Shown here piece by piece: positions 1-6,264 of a stretch of DNA of 11,363 nt. Source of the stretch: Ignavibacteriota bacterium (GTDB lineage: Bacteria; Bacteroidota; Ignavibacteria; Tepidaquicellales; Tepidaquicellaceae). Position numbers and translations under genes: made by a program. The number at the start of each line of letters is the position of its first letter. Within the stretch, counting starts at the first letter, position 1. The DNA lies in the NCBI GenBank assembly GCA_003158365.1, contig PMIW01000231.1, forward strand, positions 6,810-18,172, read 5' to 3'. The notes beneath the pieces were generated by a model. That model had not been told where the DNA came from, searched no databases, and worked only from the letters and a program-made list of their open reading frames with translations.

Positions 1-705
1 TAAAAATGGTCTTCTGTTATTTGCTTCACATAATTTTTGTGCATCATCGAAACCGAATCTCGTAATCCACCTTCTTACAATCCAGTTTGGGTGCGACTGA
101 ATGATTCCTAGATAATTTACCTCATCTATTTCCCTTGTAGGCCATACAAGCGCATCGAGAGTCCTGATTATTGTTCTGAGCAAGCCGTTTACAACACCTG
201 CAAGTTTATCACCTCTTACTTTTTTTACAAACTCCACCGCTTCATTTACTGCGGCAGAATACGGGATTTTATTGAGGAATAAAATCTGGTATAGAGCCAC
301 ACGCATAGAATTTTTAACATCGGAAAGGCATTTTTCGTACTGCCCCCTGTAAAATCCGTTCAGGAACCAGTCCAGCCTTCTCATCCATCTGACGACTCCG
401 TGAGTAAGCTCGTTTAAAAGCGATTTATCAAAATCGTTCAGCAGGGAATTCCTGAATTCCGCATCTATGAGTTTTTCAAGGTAAGCATCTGAGCGCTCGC
501 ATCTTACCAGTATTTTCACGGCACAGGCCCGTGCATTCGAGTATATAGATTTATTCACGTCAATTACGCATTTATCTGATTCTGAAACGGATGGTATAAC
601 CTTCCTTAATTCCTGATTATCATTTTCCCTGCTTTCGGCAGGTTCTTTCACTTCTTTAGCTACAGGTTCATTCGGTAATTTTTCGTTTTTTTCGTTATTT
701 TCCAT
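1..705 (-). CDS. rsmB: 16S rRNA (cytosine-5) methyltransferase RsmB, N-terminal part
   Basis: This gene is open at the left edge: 235 codons run from the ATG at 705 to base 1 without a stop. My translation has a charged, low-complexity lead of about 54 residues. It is followed by an all-helical NusB-like domain (about 55-180) with the family signature spread over YSNARACAVKILVR, LLNELTHGVVRWMRRLDWFL and AVNEAVEFVKKVRG...VVNGLLR. The segment SHPNWIVRRW...CEANNRRP then leads into the SAM-dependent methyltransferase domain, which lies outside the window. In this family the enzyme methylates C967 of 16S rRNA, and the NusB-like part binds RNA. It lies 118 bases downstream of dinG on the same strand. 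A GTG at codon 50 (base 558), just before the conserved domain, is an alternative start, since neither start has a clear ribosome binding site. The family call is firm; the exact start is not. Confidence 0.9.
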   Translation of the reverse strand, partial: MENNEKNEKLPNEPVAKEVKEPAESRENDNQELRKVIPSVSESDKCVIDVNKSIYSNARACAVKILVRCERSDAYLEKLIDAEFRNSLLNDFDKSLLNELTHGVVRWMRRLDWFLNGFYRGQYEKCLSDVKNSMRVALYQILFLNKIPYSAAVNEAVEFVKKVRGDKLAGVVNGLLRTIIRTLDALVWPTREIDEVNYLGIIQSHPNWIVRRWITRFGFDDAQKLCEANNRRPFL

Positions 706-728
706 ATTTTAAAATACGGAAATAACAT

Positions 729-758
729 ATTATAAAAAATGGAATAGAGAATCAGTAA
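729..758 (-). promoter_or_regulatory. Possible sigma-70-like promoter for rsmB
   Basis: On the minus strand a perfect TATAAT (734-729) lies 18 bases downstream of a poor -35-like TTACTG (758-753). This would give a 5' leader of roughly 17 bases before the rsmB ATG at 705. A TATAAT by chance is easy in such AT-rich DNA, and promoters in this bacterial group often do not follow the E. coli consensus. It is a candidate only; rsmB may also be read from dinG. Confidence 0.25.
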
Positions 759-823
759 TTAGTAAATAATATTCGATAAATCCTTAACTTATTAGACAGA
801 AGAAAAATTAAAACAGGAAGACT

Positions 824-2812
824 TTATAAGATTTCGACTGGGCATTCGTCTATGGAGTTAAAGAAGTGTTTTCCGTAGGATTTTGTGAGAATTCTGGGGT
901 CGAGGACTGCGATTATTCCCGTATCAGTTTTATGCCGAATTAATCTTCCAATCCCCTGCCTGAATTTAAGGATAGCTTCGGGCAGTGAATAATCCATAAA
1001 ACTATTCCCGCCGTTTAAATCAATATATTCGAGTTTTGCCTTTATAAGAGGATGGTCGGGAACGAGGAACGGAAGGCGTGTGATAATCAGGTTGCTTAGT
1101 GCTTCACCCGGAACATCAACGCCAAGCCAGAAACTATCGAGTCCGAGCAGAACAGAATTTGTATTATTCTTAAAACTGCTTAACAGGTTTCTTCTCGATG
1201 CGCCTTCGCCCTGCATAAACACTTCTATATTATCCGGTGCGAGTTCTGCACGAAGTTCGCTTCCTATTTGTCTAAGAAGAAATGAATTAGTGAATAATAC
1301 GAGTGCTTTGCCTTCGGTCATTTTCACGAAATAGTTAATCCATTCTTTCAGCCTTATATTATAAATTGCATTATTTTCTTTTTGCGGCTCGGGAATATTT
1401 TTAGGTATATAGAGTTTTACCTGCCTGTAAAAATCGAACTGCGTAGGAAGCTGCACTTCGTCCGCGATTTCAGCGCCGAGCCGTTTTTTGAAATATCCGA
1501 ATTCATTGCTTACAGTTAAAGTTGCGCTGGTCAGGATGCAGGAATTGTTTTCCCTGAAAATATTTTCACGGAAGAATTCCGAAATATCCACGGGAGAAAC
1601 GCAAAGAGAAATATTTGCATCTTCTTTTTGCGAGGCAAGCTCGACCCAGTAAACATAATTTTTATCTTCGTCCTTCAACTCCAGAAAATCATCTATCATC
1701 CTGCCGAATTCGCCGAATCTTAAAATATAATCCTGAAGTTCGTTTTCCTGCAGGTCGTTACTGCAATATTGCCGAAGACCCCTAAGGCTCTTTAATAAAT
1801 TATCAAGCTCGTCTTTTAAAGTATTTTTAATAATATTTTTATCGGTTACACGTAACGCAAGTTTCTTTTCATCCTTGTTCCTGTAATGGAAGAGTTCCCG
1901 TTTTATTTCCTGAAAGAAGTACTGGTTTATTTCAAGAAGATTCTGAACCTGCGGTAAGACGTGAAGAGAAGGAAACGACAAAAGGAATCCTTTTTTCCGC
2001 CTGTCGTTATACAATCTGTGAAGATGATACTTTATCATTTCGCGGGAAAGTGCAGGTACGACGTGCTCGGAAGCAACTGTTTCCAGTGTATGCGCTTCAT
2101 CAAAAATCACAAAATCGTTTTTATATAAATAACCTTCCTCTCCAACGGCTTTTACTCCCGCAAAAAGAGTAAAGAATAAATGATGATTAACAATCACAAC
2201 ATCTGATTGCGATATATTATATTTGGCTTTCTGGTAAAAGCATTCGGTATCTTCGTGCCCGCCGCAGGTTTTATTCGTGCAGATTCCCCTTTCGGCGCAA
2301 ACGCTGTTCCAGACATTCGGAACGACCTGAAATGTGATGTCGGAGAGCGTTCCGTCAATAGTATTTTTAGACCAGCTGTATAGCTTATCCAGTGTTTTTT
2401 GTTCATCGCTTTCGAAAAGAGAATTTGCATTATCGATTGCAACTCTTAATCTCTTCGGGCAGATGTAATTACTTTTTCCTTTAATCAGTGCGGCTTTAAA
2501 TTCGAACGGAAGATTATCTCTCAGGAAAGGAATATCTTTTCCTATTAACTGTTCCTGAAGATTTATTGTATGCGTGGATATTATTGCTTTCTTTTTATTT
2601 TCTTTTGCGTAATAAATTGCGGGAACAAGATAAGCAAAACTTTTTCCGATACCTGTCGGAGCCTCGATTAATATATGCGACTTGCTTTCAAGCGAGTCAT
2701 ACACGCCGAGAGCCATATCCAGCTGGGATTTGCGGAATTCATAAGTTTCGAACTTTTGCGCAAGAATTCCATCTTCGGAGAAAAAATTTTTTATTTCATT
2801 TCTTATATCCAT
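824..2812 (-). CDS. dinG: DinG/YoaA-type Fe-S ATP-dependent DNA helicase
   Basis: This is a superfamily 2, XPD-like 5'-to-3' DNA helicase of 662 residues. Motifs in order are a Q-like region around residues 21-34, Walker A EAPTGIGKS (50-58), motif Ia STHTINLQEQL (79-89), DEAH box (238-241) and the C-terminal motif VI QGIGRLIR (619-626). Between Walker A and DEAH, cysteines at 118, 172, 178, 183 and 191 (with ECFYQKAK at the last) match the 4Fe-4S domain of DinG and XPD; four of the five should bind the cluster. There is no N-terminal exonuclease domain, unlike the Gram-positive DinG form. Known relatives unwind D-loops, R-loops and forked DNA in repair. The ATG at 2812 puts the Q motif at its normal distance, but no Shine-Dalgarno is visible. 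The gene is divergent from the TrmH-like gene and upstream of rsmB. The family is certain; the DinG versus YoaA subtype is not. Confidence 0.92.
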   Translation of the reverse strand: MDIRNEIKNFFSEDGILAQKFETYEFRKSQLDMALGVYDSLESKSHILIEAPTGIGKSFAYLVPAIYYAKENKKKAIISTHTINLQEQLIGKDIPFLRDNLPFEFKAALIKGKSNYICPKRLRVAIDNANSLFESDEQKTLDKLYSWSKNTIDGTLSDITFQVVPNVWNSVCAERGICTNKTCGGHEDTECFYQKAKYNISQSDVVIVNHHLFFTLFAGVKAVGEEGYLYKNDFVIFDEAHTLETVASEHVVPALSREMIKYHLHRLYNDRRKKGFLLSFPSLHVLPQVQNLLEINQYFFQEIKRELFHYRNKDEKKLALRVTDKNIIKNTLKDELDNLLKSLRGLRQYCSNDLQENELQDYILRFGEFGRMIDDFLELKDEDKNYVYWVELASQKEDANISLCVSPVDISEFFRENIFRENNSCILTSATLTVSNEFGYFKKRLGAEIADEVQLPTQFDFYRQVKLYIPKNIPEPQKENNAIYNIRLKEWINYFVKMTEGKALVLFTNSFLLRQIGSELRAELAPDNIEVFMQGEGASRRNLLSSFKNNTNSVLLGLDSFWLGVDVPGEALSNLIITRLPFLVPDHPLIKAKLEYIDLNGGNSFMDYSLPEAILKFRQGIGRLIRHKTDTGIIAVLDPRILTKSYGKHFFNSIDECPVEIL

Positions 2813-2845
2813 TGTTCAAGTTAAGCAAGATTTAGGAATTTTGAA

Positions 2846-2861
2846 GTGATAAAATTATCAC
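2846..2861. promoter_or_regulatory. Perfect palindrome GTGATAA-AA-TTATCAC upstream of dinG (possible operator)
   Basis: Two 7-base arms, GTGATAA and TTATCAC, are exact reverse complements with a 2-base spacer. The palindrome lies in the divergent dinG/trmH-like spacer, 34 bases upstream of the dinG ATG and just downstream of the candidate promoter. Its size and symmetry suit a dimeric repressor site. It is too short and AT-rich to act as a terminator for any gene here. No regulator gene is nearby, so function is inference. Confidence 0.35.
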
Positions 2862-2878
2862 TGATTACGCTGATTATG
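2861..2878. repeat. Two tandem copies of a 9-base unit
   Basis: CTGATTACG (2861-2869) is followed directly by CTGATTATG (2870-2878), with one mismatch in nine, and a partial third unit CAGAC follows. The repeat abuts the palindrome at 2846-2861. It may be a decayed piece of a short dispersed intergenic repeat; that is an impression and cannot be tested within this window. Confidence 0.4.
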
Positions 2879-2901
2879 CAGACTATTTATAATTTGAACA
2901 A
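2873..2901 (-). promoter_or_regulatory. Possible dinG promoter
   Basis: On the minus strand TTGTTC (2901-2896) and CATAAT (2878-2873) are separated by exactly 17 bases. They match the sigma-70 boxes at 3 of 6 and 5 of 6 positions. Transcription would start near 2866, about 50 bases before the dinG ATG and directly in front of the palindrome at 2846-2861. The match is modest and the background is AT-rich, so this is a candidate only. Confidence 0.25.
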
Positions 2902-2979
2902 TGTAAGAACAATTTATTCGTTCACGTTTTTTATGTTTTTTTCCACTGAATACAATACAAAATATTTGTAATTTGCGGT

Positions 2980-3513
2980 ATGAAGAAACTCAGTCACGGG
3001 GAAATAAAAGTCAGCAGGAAAGAATTAACGGAAATTAATAATTACAAGCGGCATCCGATTTATGCTTTATGTGATAATATACGGAGCCTGTATAATGTCG
3101 GGGCGATTTTCAGGACATCAGACGGAGCATTTATAGAAAAACTTTACCTGACGGGCTATACGCCATATCCTCCGAGAAAAGAAATCGAAAAAGTTGCGCT
3201 CGGCTCCACGCTCAGCGTTCCTTTCGAGTATCATAAGGACCCGCTGGAAGTAATAAAGAAATTGAAATCCGAAGGAATTAAAATCTGCGTTGTTGAAATC
3301 ACAGACGAGAAAAAACTGATATGGGATTTCAAGAAAACGGATTTCCCGATTTGCCTGGTAATAGGAAATGAAATTACGGGAGTATCGAAAGATATTATTG
3401 ACCTTGCGGATTTTTCAGCTGAGATTCCGATGTACGGATTTAAGCAGTCGCTAAATGTATCGGTGGCGTACGGGATAGCAATCTATGAATTCCTGCGAAT
3501 TTTAGTTACATAG
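2980..3513 (+). CDS. SpoU/TrmH-family RNA 2'-O-methyltransferase
   Basis: This 177-residue SPOUT (trefoil-knot) methyltransferase transfers a methyl group from SAM to a ribose 2'-OH of tRNA or rRNA. All three family motifs are present. Motif 1 is NIRSLYNVGAIFRTSDG (33-49), with Asn39 and the likely catalytic Arg45. Motif 2 is VIGNEITGVS (127-136). Motif 3 is IPMYGFKQSLNVSVAYG (149-165). The protein is nearly all catalytic domain, lacking the N-terminal substrate-binding extension of 23S rRNA RlmB-type enzymes, so a tRNA substrate is plausible but not shown. The ATG at 2980 leaves a normal short lead before motif 1, and no Shine-Dalgarno is seen. The gene is divergent from dinG. Its TAG stop shares its last base with the left arm of the inverted-repeat element that follows. 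The family is certain; the target nucleotide is unknown. Confidence 0.93.
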   Translation: MKKLSHGEIKVSRKELTEINNYKRHPIYALCDNIRSLYNVGAIFRTSDGAFIEKLYLTGYTPYPPRKEIEKVALGSTLSVPFEYHKDPLEVIKKLKSEGIKICVVEITDEKKLIWDFKKTDFPICLVIGNEITGVSKDIIDLADFSAEIPMYGFKQSLNVSVAYGIAIYEFLRILVT

Positions 3514-3684
3514 TTATTAAGTTATTAAGTATATTGTGTTATTAAGTATATTCATTTATTTTATTAAATTATAAATTTATATAGCAGCATGTTATTGAAA
3601 TATAATAAAATGAAGAAAATTAATTAATATACTTTTCAATTAATTTTTAACTTAATAACACAATAAACCTAATAACTTAATAAC
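3513..3684. repeat. 172-base palindromic element with 34-bp inverted terminal repeats
   Basis: The left arm (3513-3546) and the reverse complement of the right arm (3651-3684) agree at 32 of 34 positions. Each arm holds repeated GTTATTAAG units; in the left arm they sit at 3513-3521, 3521-3529 and 3538-3546. The about 104-base middle is very AT-rich, has no ORF, and contains a second weaker inverted pairing (about 3551-3572 with 3597-3615), so the whole could fold into a long bulged hairpin. No target-site duplication is visible at the outer edges. It fills the entire gap between the two plus-strand genes. It could be a MITE-like or REP-like element, or a folded spacer that ends or stabilises the upstream transcript. 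Confidence 0.8.
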
Positions 3685-3691
3685 GAAAGAG
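3685..3691 (+). promoter_or_regulatory. Purine-rich ribosome binding site GAAAGAG
   Basis: GAAAGAG directly abuts the ATG at 3692. It is purine-rich, but it sits closer to the start than an ideal Shine-Dalgarno. It is squeezed between the right arm of the inverted repeat and the start codon, so folding of the element could affect access to it. Confidence 0.3.
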
Positions 3692-4528
3692 ATGAGACCA
3701 GAGACACAGAAGATAATACAAAATATAGGTATAGCAATAGGAATAGTTTTTGGCGGGCTGGGAATGCTGATAGGTATTGCAGCTTCACCCGTAGTCGGAG
3801 GCATATTATCATTATTTATTATAATAATCTTCGGTTCTTTTTTCGGGACTCAATATTTCAGGAAGAGAAGAAGAACGGAGCTTCTTGAAACGGGCATACA
3901 GGCAAATGGAAAGATAATAGAAATGTGGGATTCGGGAATCACCATAAACAACCAGCCGCAGATTGGGATGAAGATAGAGGTATATCCTCTGATAGGACAG
4001 CCTTTTACTTCCGAAGTTAATCTGGTAATCTCGAGACTGCAGACTTCTTATTATCAGCCCGGTGTGACCTGCATTGTGAGATACGACCCGAACAACACAA
4101 AAACAGTAGCAATAGAGAGTCTCGGCGGAGAAGCCGATAACAATGTAAATTCTTTCGATTACAACAGAAATTTTCAAAATCAAAATACTTCAACTGCATT
4201 CGGAAACCCTTATTTCCCCGGAATGAACGAGCAACAGATTGAGCAATGGCTGGTGAAAATGGACACGGAGGGAAAATGGATTGCTAAGACAGGAATTGAA
4301 TGCAAAGCAATCATTAAGAAAAATGAATTTACAAATGTATATGTACAGGAAGTTAACACCGTGAATTTATTCGAGCTGGAAGTTCTTATCGAAGGAATGC
4401 ATTCTTATACTGCAAAGTGTTTCGGGGTTATATCACCGACTTCGGCATCGAAATTTAATGTGGGAAATCAAATATGGGTTAAGTATGATCGCAACGATAA
4501 GAGCAAGGTTGCAATAAGTCATTCATAA
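3692..4528 (+). CDS. Two-TM membrane protein with duplicated C-terminal domain, function unknown
   Basis: I do not recognise a named function. The 278 residues begin with two hydrophobic helices (about 8-31 and 33-53) and a basic stop FRKRRR (56-61), which puts the rest most likely in the cytoplasm. A beta-rich domain follows (about 64-142), with ETGIQANGKIIEMWDSGITI at its start, NNQPQIGMKIEV in the middle, and PGVTCIVRYDPNNTKTVAIE at its end. This layout resembles domains of uncharacterised membrane proteins, loosely DUF3592-like. After an Asn/Gln-rich linker (about 143-180), a second, diverged copy covers about 188-276. It again has a TGIE-C-AII opening and a VGNQIWVKYDRNDKSKVAI ending. 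The gene is convergent with the polyprenyl synthase gene, with only three bases between their stops. The ORF is clearly coding; function is open. Confidence 0.85.
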   Translation: MRPETQKIIQNIGIAIGIVFGGLGMLIGIAASPVVGGILSLFIIIIFGSFFGTQYFRKRRRTELLETGIQANGKIIEMWDSGITINNQPQIGMKIEVYPLIGQPFTSEVNLVISRLQTSYYQPGVTCIVRYDPNNTKTVAIESLGGEADNNVNSFDYNRNFQNQNTSTAFGNPYFPGMNEQQIEQWLVKMDTEGKWIAKTGIECKAIIKKNEFTNVYVQEVNTVNLFELEVLIEGMHSYTAKCFGVISPTSASKFNVGNQIWVKYDRNDKSKVAISHS

Positions 4529-4531
4529 TTT

Positions 4532-5500
4532 TTAGTATTCTCTTTTAGTAACAAAATTTACAAGTTCGACAAGTGATGTTTTGGCATCGGATTCGGAAAA
4601 ATCCTTAATCGCATCGAGTGCCTTCTTGCCGTATAAATCCGCTTTTCCGATAGCATAATCAATACCGCCGTATTCTTCCACGAAATAATAAACTGATTCG
4701 AATTTTTTAATGGACTCGCTTTTAATCATTTTCATAATTTCGGCGGATTTTTTCTTAGGAGAATTTTCAAGAGAATATATCAAAGGAAGCGTAAACTTTT
4801 TTTCTTTAACATCGTTACCGGTGGATTTGCCGAGAAGTTTTTTTCTCCCTATATAATCGAGAAGGTCATCGCGGAGCTGGAATGCTATTCCGAGATTCTC
4901 CCCGTAAACAGACATAGCCTCGATTTTCTCTCGGTCTTTTGTAGAGCTGAGTGCGCCGAGTTTGCAGCAGGTTTTTATTAGTGATGCTGTCTTATCGGAA
5001 ATTACCTTAAAATAAGTTTCCTCGGTTGCATCGAAGTTGCGCGCTTTCTGGATTTGCAGGAGTTCGCCTTCGCTCATTCTTCTTACAGCTTCCGAAGTTG
5101 TAAGCAGAAATTCGAATTCGTTATTTTCGAGAGATATCAGCAAGCCTTTCGAAAGCAGGTAATCACCGATCAGGACTGCAGCTTTATTTTTCCATACGGC
5201 ATTAATCGAAGCGAGTCCGCGCCGTTTTTTTGCATCATCTACAACATCATCGTGTATCAGAGTTGCGGTATGAAGAAGTTCAACGAGGTTCGCGGCAATG
5301 TAAGTTCTTTCCGTAATTTTTCCGCAGAGTTTAGCACTCAGCAAAACGAGTACAGGCCTGATTTTTTTGCCCTTTTGTTTAAGGATATATCTCGTAATCA
5401 AATCAATCAATGCGACTTTTGATTTGAGCGAGCCCGCAAAATATTTCTGAAATTCTTCAAGTTCAGAATCGATCGGCGATATTATCTCTTTTAAATTCAT
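4532..5500 (-). CDS. Long-chain trans-polyprenyl diphosphate synthase
   Basis: This soluble all-helical enzyme (322 residues) condenses isopentenyl diphosphate onto an allylic diphosphate. It has the GKKIRP substrate motif (44-49), the first Asp-rich motif DDVVDD (84-89) followed by RRG, and the second Asp-rich motif RDDLLD (210-215). Length matches IspB/HepT-like enzymes. The residues four and five before the first Asp motif are Thr80 and Ala79. Small residues there allow long chains in this family, whereas aromatic residues restrict the product to C15-C20. The likely product is therefore a C35-C45 chain for a quinone side chain, probably menaquinone. The ATG overlaps the tatC stop by four bases (ATGA), a sign of translational coupling. 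It is the last gene of the minus-strand cluster. The family is certain; chain length is inferred. Confidence 0.93.
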   Translation of the reverse strand: MNLKEIISPIDSELEEFQKYFAGSLKSKVALIDLITRYILKQKGKKIRPVLVLLSAKLCGKITERTYIAANLVELLHTATLIHDDVVDDAKKRRGLASINAVWKNKAAVLIGDYLLSKGLLISLENNEFEFLLTTSEAVRRMSEGELLQIQKARNFDATEETYFKVISDKTASLIKTCCKLGALSSTKDREKIEAMSVYGENLGIAFQLRDDLLDYIGRKKLLGKSTGNDVKEKKFTLPLIYSLENSPKKKSAEIMKMIKSESIKKFESVYYFVEEYGGIDYAIGKADLYGKKALDAIKDFSESDAKTSLVELVNFVTKREY

Positions 5501-6264
5501 TTGTTTTTTTCGTTAATAATTTCAGCAACTTCCTCCGAACTTTTCTTTTGTGAATATTTGCAAATCAGAATACTTATTTCATATAATATTAAGAGCGGAA
5601 TCGACAGTAAAATCTGGCTTGTTATGTCAGGTCCCGGAGTAACAATTCCGGCAACAAGCAGGATTATTATAATAGCATGCCGCCTGTATTTCCTCATAAA
5701 AGAAGGTTTTAAAATCCCGATTTTCGAAAGGAAGAAAGAAGCCATCGGTAATTCGAAAACCAGTCCTGAAGCCAGCACGAGTGAAATAACAAAACTTAAA
5801 TACTCGTCTGCAGCTATTTTGTTTTCAATTAATTCCGAACCGAAAGTGGCGAAAAATCCGAGCGCTGCGGGAAGCAGAAGATAGTAAGAAAAGACAACTC
5901 CTGTAAGAAAACAAACAGTAGTAAAGAAGACTATGCTTGTAATGTATTTTCTTTCGTTTGGTTTCAGAGCAGGTTCAATAAATCTCCAGAACTGGTAAAT
6001 AATATTCGGAACGCTTGCTACAACGCCGCCGATTAAAACCACTTCCATGTAAAGCAGAAACTGTCCGTAAGGCCTTAGATTTATAATTGTCAGCGGTGGA
6101 ATGGTATTTTTAGCGGGGGCAAACATAATATTATTTATTATCCAATCGATAAAGAATGCCACTATGATACTGCCTATAACAATCCCTATTACCGATTTGA
6201 TAATCCGCCATCTTAATTCTTCAAGATGCTCAAGGAATGACATTTCCTTTTCATCGTGTTCCAT
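5497..6264 (-). CDS. tatC: Sec-independent protein translocase TatC
   Basis: TatC is the membrane receptor for twin-arginine signal peptides and works with TatA/B to export folded proteins. The 255 residues show the typical cytoplasmic N-terminus SFLEHLEELRWR (9-20), six hydrophobic segments (starting near 21, 69, 108, 155, 192 and 213), the cytoplasmic loop YQFWRFIEPALKPNER (90-105) with conserved Glu104, the VFELP motif (169-173) with Glu171, and VTPGPD before the last helix. No TatA or TatB lies in the window. The chosen ATG (6264) overlaps the end of glyA by 14 bases. Met8, just before SFLEHLEE, is an alternative start that leaves the conserved part intact. The gene is translationally coupled on both sides within the operon. 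The C-terminus is a short charged tail. Confidence 0.95.
   Translation of the reverse strand: MEHDEKEMSFLEHLEELRWRIIKSVIGIVIGSIIVAFFIDWIINNIMFAPAKNTIPPLTIINLRPYGQFLLYMEVVLIGGVVASVPNIIYQFWRFIEPALKPNERKYITSIVFFTTVCFLTGVVFSYYLLLPAALGFFATFGSELIENKIAADEYLSFVISLVLASGLVFELPMASFFLSKIGILKPSFMRKYRRHAIIIILLVAGIVTPGPDITSQILLSIPLLILYEISILICKYSQKKSSEEVAEIINEKNK

Noticed and set aside
1080..1334. Plus-strand open frame opposite dinG
   Set aside because: It lies wholly inside the well-supported dinG gene, its composition is typical of a complementary-strand shadow, and it resembles no family.
824..2812. DinG as part of a type IV CRISPR or plasmid defence module
   Set aside because: There are no cas/csf genes or repeat array nearby; the neighbours are rRNA and tRNA modification genes, which fits chromosomal repair DinG.
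2865..2893. Plus-strand TATAAT (2888-2893) with TTACGC 17 bases upstream, as a promoter for the TrmH-like gene
   Set aside because: The -35 match is only two of six bases, and TATAAT is expected by chance in this AT-rich spacer.
2813..2979. Small RNA or tRNA gene in the divergent spacer
   Set aside because: No cloverleaf, no TTC-type T-loop and no strong GC stem is visible in these 167 bases.
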